Assembly: GCA_016713135.1 (NCBI GenBank)
Contig: JADJPR010000023.1
Location: forward strand, 682,001 to 746,000
Direction of reading: 5' to 3'
Source: Rhodanobacteraceae bacterium
GTDB taxonomy: Bacteria; Pseudomonadota; Gammaproteobacteria; Xanthomonadales; SZUA-5
Length of the DNA stretch: 64,000 nucleotides
The notes beneath the pieces are model-generated. The model searched no databases and was not told where the DNA came from. It saw only the letters and a list, made by a program, of their open reading frames with translations. Below are positions 40,594 to 50,195 of this stretch, in pieces; position 1 is the first letter of the stretch, and every line of letters starts with the position of its first letter. Both the position numbers and the translations under genes were made by a program.

Positions 40594-40727
40594 GGCGGCG
40601 CGGATTGCGGGCGGTGACTGCCGCCTGCCGCGCCTTGCCACCCCGGTGCGGCTGCGGCAACATCGGGTTACACACGGTTGCAGCGCTTGCACCCGGTATT
40701 CACTCAAGACAGCACGGAGCCAGGGCC

Positions 40728-41162
40728 ATGAACAAAGCCATCCTGATCGTCGCGGCAACCTGGGCTTGTGCCCTGGCCGGACAGGCGCAGGCGCGCGACA
40801 CCCGCCTGCTGCTGCCGGTCGATGACGCCATCAAGCAGGGCCGCAGCGAGGGCATCATCGGCGACGACATCGCCTTCCGCTTCGGCAACGGCAACCGCGG
40901 CGGGCACGCCAAGACCATCGGCACCGAGGTCGCCAACCGCAAGACCAATGCACTCAACAAGAGCGATGTGGAGGCCTGCAACTGGGTCTTCCTGTCCTCC
41001 CTCAAGGCGCTGCAGGAAGGTGCCCGCGGGGTCAATGCCAAGGCCGTGGTCGAGATCGTCAGCTATTACAAGAAGCGCGAGTTCTCCAGTGCCACCGAAT
41101 TCGAGTGCCATGTCGGCACCCTGATGGCGGGTGTGGCGCTGAAGGGCAGTTACGCGAAGTAG
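40728..41162 (+). CDS. Small exported protein of the family often mislabelled excinuclease
   Basis: A 144-aa protein with a signal peptide (MNKAILIVAATWACALAGQAQA) and the conserved pattern RDTRLLLPVDDAI, FRFGNGN, NKSDVEACNWVFLSSLKALQE, VVEIVSYYKKREFSSATEFECHVG and TLMAGVALKGSYA. Two Cys (EACNW and EFECH) may form a disulfide. Relatives in proteobacteria are annotated as excinuclease ATPase subunits, but no UvrA feature is present. Its function is unknown; periplasmic location is likely. Confidence 0.8.
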   Translation: MNKAILIVAATWACALAGQAQARDTRLLLPVDDAIKQGRSEGIIGDDIAFRFGNGNRGGHAKTIGTEVANRKTNALNKSDVEACNWVFLSSLKALQEGARGVNAKAVVEIVSYYKKREFSSATEFECHVGTLMAGVALKGSYAK

Positions 41163-41173
41163 CCGGACAGCTC

Positions 41174-42649
41174 ATGTTCGAATCCGCCGAAGTCGGCCAT
41201 CGCATCGGCAAAGTTGAATACGCGCGCCAGGAACCGCTGCTGCGCGAAGCTTTGCTGAAGGCGCAATACCGCCTGCTCGAGGACGCGAGCTTCCCGGTGG
41301 TGATCGTCATCGGCGGGGTCGATGGCGCCGGCAAGGGCGAGACCGTCAACCTGCTCAACGAGTGGATGGACCCGCGCCACATCGTCACCCGCGCCTTCGG
41401 CACACCCACCGACGAGGAAGCGCAGCGGCCACCAATGTGGCGTTTCTGGCGCGCGCTGCCGCCGAAGGGGCGCATCGGCATCCTGTTCGGGTCCTGGTAC
41501 ACCGAGCCGATCGTGCGCCGCGCCGAGGGTGAGATCGGCAAGTCGGAGTTGGTCGAACACATCGAGCAGATCCGCCACTTCGAACGCATGCTGGTCGCCG
41601 AAGGCGCGCTGGTGCTGAAGTTCTGGTTCCACCTGTCGCACGCTGCGCAGAAGAAGCGCCTGCAGGCTTTGTCCGATGACCCGGACACGCGCTGGCGCGT
41701 GACCGACACCGACTGGCACCGCTTCCGCCGTTACCAGCGCTATCGCAAGGTGTCCGAACTGACCCTGCGCGAGACCAGCACTGGCGATGCGCCGTGGGTG
41801 ATCGTCGAGGGTCACGATCCGGGCTACCGCTCGCTGACCGTCGGCCAGCACCTGCTCGACGCACTGAATGAGCGACTGGCGCATCCGGCGCCGAAGCTCA
41901 CCGCAGCGCCCGCTCCACTGTCGCCGCAGCTCGACCCGCGCAATGTGCTGAATGCGCTCGACTACACGAAATCGCTGGCACGCAAGGCCTACAAGCGGCA
42001 ACTGGAGAAGTACCAGGGCCGGCTCAACCTGCTGACCCGCGACCGCGCCTTCCGCGGGCGCTCGCTGATCGTGGTGTTCGAAGGCCAGGACGCCGCCGGC
42101 AAGGGCAGCAGCATCCGGCGCATCACCGGGGCGCTCGACGCGCGGCACTACCAGGTGATCCCGATCGCCGCGCCGACCCAGGAGGAACGCGCGCAACCCT
42201 ACCTGTGGCGCTTCTGGCGCCATTTGCCGCTGCGCGGGCGAGTCACGATCTTCGACCGCTCGTGGTACGGACGGGTGCTGGTCGAGCGGGTCGAAGGCTA
42301 TTGCGCCGAGGCCGACTGGATGCGCGCCTATCACGAGATCAACGAGTTCGAGGAACAGCTGGCGCGCAGCGGCGCGATCGTCGTCAAGTTCTGGCTCGCG
42401 ATCACGCCGGAAGAGCAGCTCAAGCGCTTCAACGCGCGTGCGGAGATTCCGTTCAAGAGCTTCAAGATCACAAGCGAGGACTGGCGCAACCGCGACCGCT
42501 GGGGCGCCTACGAACAGGCGGTGTGCGACATGGTCGAGCGCACCAGCACCGACACCGCGCCCTGGCACCTGATTCCGGCCAACGACAAGCTGCACGCGCG
42601 CATCGCGATCCTCAAGCGCCTGTGCGCCGCGATTGAGGCCGGCGACTGA
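41174..42649 (+). CDS. pap: Polyphosphate:AMP phosphotransferase
   Basis: A 491-aa protein of two fused PPK2 domains. Each has Walker A and lid motifs: GGVDGAGKGETVNLLNEWMD with FGSWYTEPI in the first half, and FEGQDAAGKGSSIRRITGAL with DRSWYGRVLVERVEG in the second. Two-domain PPK2 enzymes convert AMP to ADP with polyphosphate. The start at 41174 (MFESAEVGHRIGKVEYARQE) is typical for Pap; an upstream GTG lies in the previous gene. Confidence 0.92.
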   Translation: MFESAEVGHRIGKVEYARQEPLLREALLKAQYRLLEDASFPVVIVIGGVDGAGKGETVNLLNEWMDPRHIVTRAFGTPTDEEAQRPPMWRFWRALPPKGRIGILFGSWYTEPIVRRAEGEIGKSELVEHIEQIRHFERMLVAEGALVLKFWFHLSHAAQKKRLQALSDDPDTRWRVTDTDWHRFRRYQRYRKVSELTLRETSTGDAPWVIVEGHDPGYRSLTVGQHLLDALNERLAHPAPKLTAAPAPLSPQLDPRNVLNALDYTKSLARKAYKRQLEKYQGRLNLLTRDRAFRGRSLIVVFEGQDAAGKGSSIRRITGALDARHYQVIPIAAPTQEERAQPYLWRFWRHLPLRGRVTIFDRSWYGRVLVERVEGYCAEADWMRAYHEINEFEEQLARSGAIVVKFWLAITPEEQLKRFNARAEIPFKSFKITSEDWRNRDRWGAYEQAVCDMVERTSTDTAPWHLIPANDKLHARIAILKRLCAAIEAGD

Positions 42650-42715
42650 CGCGCTCTGCCCTGACGCTGCGGGCTGCGCTATGTTGCGGGCTCCTTCCCG
42701 ACGGGTATCGACGCG

Positions 42716-45190
42716 ATGGCGCTGCGGCAACTGATCCTATGGACGGCGCTGCTGGCGCCGACAGCGCCGGCACTGGCGGCCGACAAGCCGGTCGACCCGC
42801 GCTGCGGCACCACCTTGGAACGCGGATTCGTCGATGTCTACCGTGATGCCGACAGCGGCCGCGTGCTGATCGGCGTGCACCAGCTGGACACCCCGTTCCT
42901 GCTGGTGACCTCGCTGCCCGGCGGCCTGGGGTCGAATGATGTCGGACTCGATCGTGGCCAGGTCGGGCGCCAGCAGATGGCGCATTTCCGCCGCGTGGGC
43001 GGGCGCCTGCTGCTGGTCGCGGACAACACGCGTTTCGTCGCCGACTCCGCCGATGAGGACGAGCGCCGCGCCGCGACCGATGCCTTCGCGCCCTCGGTCC
43101 TGTGGGCCGGGAGCATCCTCGCGCGTCCGCCCAAACCCGGCTGCAAAGCGCACTGGAAGACGCGCGACGACGACGCGCTGCTGTTCGACGCCGGCAGCCT
43201 GCTGACCGCCGACCTGCACGGCATCGCCCCGGCGATGGGCGGCGGTCCGGGCATCGCCGGGGCGCTGAAGGCCGCCGGCCAGGGCGACTACGCGCTGGAT
43301 CCGGCGCGCAGCGCGGTGCTGCCCGAGGCCGCGCGCAGCTTCCCCGACAACAGCGAGTTCGAGGCGCTGCTGACCTTCGCCGGCGAGGGCGCGGGCGAAT
43401 TCGTGAACCAGGTCGCGGTGGATGCCTCGGCGCTGTCGCTGCGCCAGCACCTGTCCTTCGTGCGCCTGCCGCCGCCGGGCTACGTCCCGCGCGCCTACCA
43501 CCCGGCCTCGGGCGGTTTCAGCATCGGTCAGTTCGACTTCGCGCAGCCGCTCGGCGCCAGTCTGGACGTGCGCCGGCAAGTCCGTTTCCGGCTGGAACTG
43601 GATGCCGCCGGCAAGGTGGTCAAGCCGATCGTCTTCCACCTCGACCGCGGCACCCCCGAGCCGGTACGCGCGGCCCTGCTGGACGGCGCACGCTGGTGGT
43701 CGCGCGCCTTCGACGAGGCCGGTTTTCCGGGCGGCTTCCACGTGGAACTGATGCCGGAGGGCGCCGATCCGATGGACATCCGCTACAACACGATCACCTG
43801 GACCCACCGCGCCACGCGCGGATGGTCCTATGGCCTGGTGATCACCGACCCGCGCACCGGCGAGATCATCAAGGGCGCGGTCAACCTGGGCTCGCAGCGC
43901 GTGCGCCAGGACATCCTGATCGCCGAAGCATTGCTCGCGCCGTACGACAAGCCAGACGCCGACGCGCGCCGCGAGGAAGCGCTCAAGATGGCGCTCGCGC
44001 GCCTGCGCCAGCTGTCCGCGCACGAGGTGGGCCACACGCTCGGCTTCAACCACAACTTCGCCGCCAGCCGCACGGGCAACGGCTCGGTGATGGACTATCC
44101 GCACCCGCTGATCGCACTCGACGAGCGTGGCACGCCGCGGCTGGCGGATGCCTATGGTGTCGGCGTCGGCGACTGGGATCTGTACCTGGTCCGGCACGCC
44201 TATGCGGACCTCGATGACGCAGGGCTCTCGCAGCTGCGGGCGCAGATCGCCCAAGCGGGATTCGAGTACGCCGACGACGCCGATGCGCGCGGCGTCGGCG
44301 ACGCCCACGCGGCCGGCGCCACCTGGGACCTGGCCGGCATGGATGCACTCGCCGGCTTCGACCGCATCGCCGAGGCGCGCGCCCACGCGCTCGCGCACTT
44401 CACGCGCGGCGTCGTGCCGCCGGCGCGCCAGCACGGAGAACTGGAAGCACGCCTGGTGCCGGTGTACCTGCTGCATCGCTACCAGGTCGACGCGCTCGCG
44501 CACCTGCTCGGCGGTGTGCGCTACCGGCATGCGCAGGCAGGCGACGGGCTCACCGGCACGGAAATGGTCGATGCGGCCGCCCAGCGCGCCGCGCGCGATC
44601 GCCTGCTCGGCACGCTGTCCGCGCAATTCCTCGCGATTCCACCCGCAGTGCTCGACCTGCTTTCGCCGCCTGGCGCGGACTACCGCCGCGACCGCGAGTA
44701 CTTCGCCGGCCGCGCGGGCCAGCCCTTCGACCCTCTCGCCGCTGCCGACGCCGCCGCCACGTTGACGCTGCAGGCCCTGCTCGCGCCGCCGCGGCTGCAT
44801 CGCCTCGCGCTGCAGCATGCGCGCGATCCGGCACAGCCTGGCCTGCGCGAAAGCCTGGATGCGCTGCTCACGGCCACCTGGAAGGCGCCGGCCGCGTCCG
44901 ATGCACGCATGCGCCAGATCCAGCGCAGCGTCGCCTGGGTGACCCTCGACGCGCTGCTGGCCACGCACAATGGCGGAGCCCCGGTGCCCGATGCGAAACT
45001 CGCGCTGCATCCGGTGGTGGCAGCCGATGTGCGCGCGGCGCTCGTGGCGCTGCAGGCGTGGGCGCAGGCGCGGGCTGGCGAAGACGCCGACTGCGCCGCA
45101 GCCTCGGACCGCATCGCTCGCTTTCTCGCCGACCCGGCCTCGGTGCCCCTGCGCCCGCTGCCGCCGGCCCCACCCGGGGCACCGATCTGA
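42716..45190 (+). CDS. Secreted zinc-dependent metalloprotease (DUF5117/DUF4953 type)
   Basis: An 824-aa exported protein with signal peptide MALRQLILWTALLAPTAPALAA. The N-terminal beta-rich domain (about 20-260) has the LPGGLGSNDVGLDRGQ motif of this family. The zinc motif is H436-E437-V-G-H440-T-L-G-F-N-H446 (HEVGHTLGFNHNFAAS) followed by the Met-turn-like SVMDYPHP. A C-terminal helical domain of about 300 residues follows. The motif makes it a zincin. Whether it is secreted or lipid-anchored is unclear; no lipobox is seen. Confidence 0.88.
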   Translation: MALRQLILWTALLAPTAPALAADKPVDPRCGTTLERGFVDVYRDADSGRVLIGVHQLDTPFLLVTSLPGGLGSNDVGLDRGQVGRQQMAHFRRVGGRLLLVADNTRFVADSADEDERRAATDAFAPSVLWAGSILARPPKPGCKAHWKTRDDDALLFDAGSLLTADLHGIAPAMGGGPGIAGALKAAGQGDYALDPARSAVLPEAARSFPDNSEFEALLTFAGEGAGEFVNQVAVDASALSLRQHLSFVRLPPPGYVPRAYHPASGGFSIGQFDFAQPLGASLDVRRQVRFRLELDAAGKVVKPIVFHLDRGTPEPVRAALLDGARWWSRAFDEAGFPGGFHVELMPEGADPMDIRYNTITWTHRATRGWSYGLVITDPRTGEIIKGAVNLGSQRVRQDILIAEALLAPYDKPDADARREEALKMALARLRQLSAHEVGHTLGFNHNFAASRTGNGSVMDYPHPLIALDERGTPRLADAYGVGVGDWDLYLVRHAYADLDDAGLSQLRAQIAQAGFEYADDADARGVGDAHAAGATWDLAGMDALAGFDRIAEARAHALAHFTRGVVPPARQHGELEARLVPVYLLHRYQVDALAHLLGGVRYRHAQAGDGLTGTEMVDAAAQRAARDRLLGTLSAQFLAIPPAVLDLLSPPGADYRRDREYFAGRAGQPFDPLAAADAAATLTLQALLAPPRLHRLALQHARDPAQPGLRESLDALLTATWKAPAASDARMRQIQRSVAWVTLDALLATHNGGAPVPDAKLALHPVVAADVRAALVALQAWAQARAGEDADCAAASDRIARFLADPASVPLRPLPPAPPGAPI

Positions 45191-45218
45191 ACCGCGTTCC
45201 CGGAACAAGATTTCGCCG

Positions 45219-46124
<906 letters not shown>

Positions 46125-46179
46125 GTCGCGCTGTTCGCGAGACCGCAGTCTCGGCTGGCCCGGGTGCCGGACCCACGGA

Positions 46180-46845
46180 TCAAGCCGGGCGTTTGGCGTG
46201 CACGCTCCATTTCTGAAAGGCAAGGCCTTCGAGCACGAGTTCCAGATCATGTTCGAAATACACGGTCAGTGTGCTGAACTCCTCAGTCTCGTAATTCACG
46301 CCGATCACGGGATTTTCGAGCAGCCTGCCGAGCTCCGGCAGCCGGCAAGTCCTGAAACACACGAATTGAATCAAGGCGTAGCTGCCGTCGGCGAGCGTCC
46401 ACTCGGTGACGATTCCGGACACCCATTCCCGCAACAGGCGAATACCGGAGAAATGCGCGCCGACCAGATCCTCGAAGGAGGTCAATCCGCTGCGCTTGGC
46501 CCCGCGTTTCAGGTCGCGATTGTCGAATCCGGCGTCCTGCGGGTCTGCACACACCATGTCCTGGTCGTGGAACCAGTCCACGATGTCGCGAATCGGGGAC
46601 TCGTCGGTCACGCCGTGCAGCGACCAGGACAGGAATCCGGGGGTCAGCGTCAGTTCGCCGAGTCCAAAGTTGGCCACGCGTCCCTGCATCGGGTCGCCTT
46701 CGATAGTGGAACCCGGGTGTGCCTCCAGCAGCTTCGCGAGGAGCTTCTTGCGCGCGCGGATGCTGGCGGGCGTCGGCACGAAGTCACTCGACCGCACCTC
46801 TTCGATCGACAGCTTGCGCGGGAGGAAGAACAGGTCGAGGGCCAT
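46180..46845 (-). CDS. Hypothetical protein
   Basis: A 221-aa soluble protein with no signal or membrane segment. N-terminus MALDLFFLPRKLSIEEVRSS; a central part with acidic and aromatic patches (GFLSWSLHGVTDESPIRDIVDWFHDQDMVCADP); C-terminal ETEEFSTLTVYFEHDLELVLEGLAFQKW. The start at 46845 has AAGGA 6 bp upstream. I do not recognise the family. Its 5' end abuts two MITE-like elements (46875-47276), so its promoter is within or next to them. Confidence 0.7.
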   Translation of the reverse strand: MALDLFFLPRKLSIEEVRSSDFVPTPASIRARKKLLAKLLEAHPGSTIEGDPMQGRVANFGLGELTLTPGFLSWSLHGVTDESPIRDIVDWFHDQDMVCADPQDAGFDNRDLKRGAKRSGLTSFEDLVGAHFSGIRLLREWVSGIVTEWTLADGSYALIQFVCFRTCRLPELGRLLENPVIGVNYETEEFSTLTVYFEHDLELVLEGLAFQKWSVHAKRPA

Positions 46846-46874
46846 GTGCGTCCTTGATAGGGGAAACCGCGACA

Positions 46875-47027
46875 CTAGTGTGGTGTTCCGTAATTAAGTT
46901 GAAGAAATTTCCGATGAATTTTGCGGCGAGGCAAGGCGAGAGGAGGAGTCATAGCAGTTGGCGCGACGAGCAACGCGCGGCGCAAAGGGCGGAAATAATT
47001 CAAGGTAATTGCGGAACACCACACTAG
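46875..47027. mobile_element. MITE-like element A (153 bp) with terminal inverted repeats
   Basis: The left end CTAGTGTGGTGTTCCGTAAT and the right end (46993-47027) are inverted repeats of about 35 bp with a few mismatches. The element begins and ends with CTAG. The centre is AT-richer than its surroundings and does not encode a protein. It shares its last CTAG with element B. No transposase is present, so it would depend on an enzyme elsewhere. Confidence 0.8.
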
Positions 47028-47276
47028 CCCGGATGTTTCATGAAGTCGCGTGGAAATGGATCGACTTCTATGTTGTGACACGGGAATCGCCGTGTTTTGC
47101 GCGCTCTCGGACCGGACGCACCATTTCCTCGCTCACGCGGCCCTCGCTCGTTCTTTGCGCCGGACTCATCGTTGCTCGTCGTCGCAATGGAACAACCATT
47201 CCTCCTCCTCGCGCCTCGATCCCGGCGCAAAGCCCTTCGCGATCATCCGCGTGCCTTCATGAAACATCCGGGCTAG
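47024..47276. mobile_element. MITE-like element B (253 bp) with 22 bp perfect terminal inverted repeats
   Basis: The left end is CTAGCCCGGATGTTTCATGA and continues AG; the right end (47255-47276) is its exact reverse complement. An internal block (47213-47255) is identical to 23235-23277 in a degenerate copy. The element has no plausible gene. It directly abuts element A and shares the CTAG at 47024-47027. Confidence 0.85.
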
Positions 47277-47639
47277 ATGTTATGGCAGGCAAGTATCCAG
47301 CGGCGTTCTCAGGGGCATTACCGAGGCACGGGATGGTCGCAACGCTGCTCCGCGCGCGCACCAAGACCCGACGCCGGGGCGCTGCAGCAAAGGCTGGCAC
47401 TGCGCTCGGCCAGCGCATCGCGATCTGGAGGATCCGGCGTCGGTGAAACTGCGCCCGCTGCCGATGGTGCCGCCAGGGGCGCCGATTCGAGCCGCAGCTC
47501 CAGACCGGGCGCGCGCGCAGACAGCACGGATTGACCCGCATCAAGGCAAGGAGGCGACACCGGTCCAAGCTGGAAGCATCGGGCAAGTCGCGGGTGCCTC
47601 GGCACTCGCGAGACGCTCTCCAGCATGGGAGTCCGGGTC
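47277..47639. other. Noncoding stretch, no supported feature
   Basis: GC-rich sequence between the MITE pair and the next gene. Short open frames exist on both strands but none has a good start, a signal or a recognisable motif. The promoter of the downstream secreted protein is presumably here, but no clear -35/-10 pair stands out. Confidence 0.5.
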
Positions 47640-50087
47640 ATGCTCAAGCGATTCGTGTCGTTCGGCCTTGCGTTGGCGTTGCTGCCTGGCGGCGCAGCTG
47701 CCGCCACCTTTACGGTCACCAGCACCGCGGCGAGTGGCGCCGGGAGCCTGGAGACGATGATCGTGGCCGCCAACGGCGCGCCTGGCACCGACACCATCAA
47801 CTTCGGCATCCCCGGGACAGGCATCAAGACGCTGCTGGCACCGCCTGGTGGCTACACGACGATCAGCGAGAGCCTGATCATCGACGGTGGAACCCAGGCC
47901 GGGGCGGCGCTCAACACGCTGCCGAACGACGCGACCAATGCGGTGATCCGGATCGAGATCGACGCCAGCGCGGTGACCACGCCGTTTTCGCGGGTGTTCG
48001 CGGTCGACACCGGCACCGCAATCTTTCGCAGCCTGGCACTGAAGAACCTCGCCAACAACGTCTGGGGCATCCGCCAGGGCAGCGCGGCGGGCAACCTGGC
48101 GGTGTACGGTTGCTTCCTGGGCACCGACGCCAGCGGCAATAACGATCTCTCGTCGGGCAATGCGATCGAGGTCGCCGCCAACGCCAACATCGGCAGCAGC
48201 AATCCGGCTGATCGCAACCTGATTTCGGGCAATTTCTTCGCGCTGGTGATCCAACCCACGTCGGCCGCCGCATTCATCCAGGGCAACCTGTTCGGCACGA
48301 ATGCCGGCGGCAGCGCTTCGCTGCCCAATGCCCGGGCCATCGACGTCAGCGCCGGCTCCTCCAGTGCTCACATGATCGGCGGGATCGGCGCATCCGACGG
48401 CAACCGTATCGTGGGATCCACCCTGAGCTCGCTGCGGCTCTACGGCGGCAGCACCACCACCTGGCTGCGTAACCGCATTTACGCCAACGAGGGGCTCGGC
48501 GTCGACATCGGCGGCGACGGCATCGACGCGAACGATCCTGGCGACGGCGACAGCGGCCCGAACGGCCGCGAAAACGCGCCAGTGATGTATTCCGCTCACA
48601 TCACCGGGGGCGTCCTGCGGCTCAATGGAAGCCTGGATGGCGACTTCACTGGCGGCGCCAAGCGGATCGAGTTTTACGCCAGCGCGCTGGCGGATCAGAG
48701 CGGCTATGGCGAGGGCGATGTGTTCCTCGGCGCCGGCACGTTGTTCCCCGGCGCGTCGGTCAGCGTCCTCGAGTTCAAGACCGCGATCACGCCGGCCAGC
48801 ATGCCCGCGCTGCCCTTCGTGGTCTCGGCCATCGTCACCTCGGCGCAAGGCGCCAGCTCCGAGTTCTCCAACGTGGTCAGCGCCTTCGATGCCGGCACCC
48901 TGCACACGGTCGTCAACACCGCGGACTCGGGTGCCGGCTCCTTGCGCCAGGCGTTGCTGGACGCGAACGCCAACCCGGGTCCCGACCTGATTCACTTCAA
49001 CATCCCGGGGTCCGGCCCGCACACCATCGCACCCCTGTCGGGTCTGAATGCCCTCAACGACACCACGGTCATCGACGGCTATTCGCAACCAGGCGCGCTG
49101 CACAACACCACGGAGAGCGGCTGGAACGGGGCGATCAAGATCGTGATCGATGGCGCCACCGCGGGCGCGGTCGACGCCTTCCTGCTGAATGGCGGCAGCT
49201 CCCGCATCCACGGTCTGGCGATCGGCAACTACTTCGGAGTGGCGATCGGGCAGTTCGGCGGCGCTTCCCACCTGATCACCGGCAACCTGATCGGCACCGA
49301 TGCCAGTGGCCTGCTCGACCGCGGGAATGGCATCGGCATCAGTGCCGGGAGTGTTCCGGGCGGGGCGATCGGCGGCTCGCGCGCCTATCAACGCAATGTG
49401 GTGTCCGGCAACGGTGCGGGGATCATCACCGGCGGCAGCAACGCCACGGTCTGGGGCAACTACGTGGGCGTGGCGGCCGACGGCGTCACCAGCCTGGGCA
49501 ACGACGGCAGCGGCATCCTGGTGTCGGGCTCCGGCACGCGCGTGTACCAGAACCTGGTGCGCAACAATCTGGCTCGCGGTGTCAGTGTTGCCACCGATTC
49601 GGCGCGGGTCGAGATCCGCAACAACCGCATCTGGGGCAACGGGCTGCTGGGCATCGACCTCAACAACGACGGCGTCACGCCGAACGACGCGGACGACAGC
49701 GACACCGGTCCGAATCTGCGGCAGAACTATCCGGTGCTGACGCGCGCACGTTCGATCGACGGTGCCGGCACGCTGGTCGAAGGCACGCTGGATCGCCCGG
49801 CCACTGCCGGCGCGCTGAGTTATCTGCTTGAGTTTGCATCGAACGCGAGTTGCGATCCGTCCGGCTTCGGCGAAGGCGAAGCGCCATTCGCCACGCACGC
49901 ACTGACGCTGGCGACGCCGGCGGACGAGAGCTTCAGCATCTGGCTCCCGGGATACGTCGCGCCACCGGGGCGAGCGATCACGGCAACGGCGACCGCGACC
50001 GATGGCATCGATGTCACCAGCGAGTACTCGCCGTGCGTCACCAGCACCCTGGTCGGCCAGACAGTGTTCGCCAACGGCTTCGAATGA
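47640..50087 (+). CDS. Large secreted beta-helix-type protein with CSLREA-like repeats and NGFE tail
   Basis: An 815-aa exported protein with signal peptide MLKRFVSFGLALALLPGGAAA. Two related segments start TFTVTSTAASGAGSLETMIVAAN (about residue 22) and HTVVNTADSGAGSLRQALLDAN (about 421). Both are the CSLREA-type opening, followed by INFGIPGTG or IHFNIPGSG and IDGGTQAG or IDGYSQPG. Stretches such as RNRIYANEGLGVDIGGDGID and RNNRIWGNGLLGIDLNNDGV look like right-handed beta-helix coils. The protein ends TVFANGFE. That F..GFE tail recurs at the end of secreted proteins in Lysobacterales and may be a sorting or processing signal. ATG at 47625 is an alternative start. Confidence 0.82.
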   Translation: MLKRFVSFGLALALLPGGAAAATFTVTSTAASGAGSLETMIVAANGAPGTDTINFGIPGTGIKTLLAPPGGYTTISESLIIDGGTQAGAALNTLPNDATNAVIRIEIDASAVTTPFSRVFAVDTGTAIFRSLALKNLANNVWGIRQGSAAGNLAVYGCFLGTDASGNNDLSSGNAIEVAANANIGSSNPADRNLISGNFFALVIQPTSAAAFIQGNLFGTNAGGSASLPNARAIDVSAGSSSAHMIGGIGASDGNRIVGSTLSSLRLYGGSTTTWLRNRIYANEGLGVDIGGDGIDANDPGDGDSGPNGRENAPVMYSAHITGGVLRLNGSLDGDFTGGAKRIEFYASALADQSGYGEGDVFLGAGTLFPGASVSVLEFKTAITPASMPALPFVVSAIVTSAQGASSEFSNVVSAFDAGTLHTVVNTADSGAGSLRQALLDANANPGPDLIHFNIPGSGPHTIAPLSGLNALNDTTVIDGYSQPGALHNTTESGWNGAIKIVIDGATAGAVDAFLLNGGSSRIHGLAIGNYFGVAIGQFGGASHLITGNLIGTDASGLLDRGNGIGISAGSVPGGAIGGSRAYQRNVVSGNGAGIITGGSNATVWGNYVGVAADGVTSLGNDGSGILVSGSGTRVYQNLVRNNLARGVSVATDSARVEIRNNRIWGNGLLGIDLNNDGVTPNDADDSDTGPNLRQNYPVLTRARSIDGAGTLVEGTLDRPATAGALSYLLEFASNASCDPSGFGEGEAPFATHALTLATPADESFSIWLPGYVAPPGRAITATATATDGIDVTSEYSPCVTSTLVGQTVFANGFE

Positions 50088-50195
50088 GGGCCGACTCGCG
50101 CGCGGCGCCGGCCAGCCGGCGCCGCGTCGCGGGCGTATGATCCGCGCCGCAAGTGGCGCCTGCCCGGCGCCGCTGCGAGCGCAGCGAGGCCCGTC

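Noticed and set aside
40592..40635. Rho-independent terminator after apeR
   Set aside because: A GC-rich inverted repeat can be drawn but no T-tract follows, so I do not list it as a terminator.
40728..41162. Excinuclease ATPase subunit
   Set aside because: The 144-aa exported protein has no Walker or zinc motifs of UvrA; the name is a propagated misannotation in this family.
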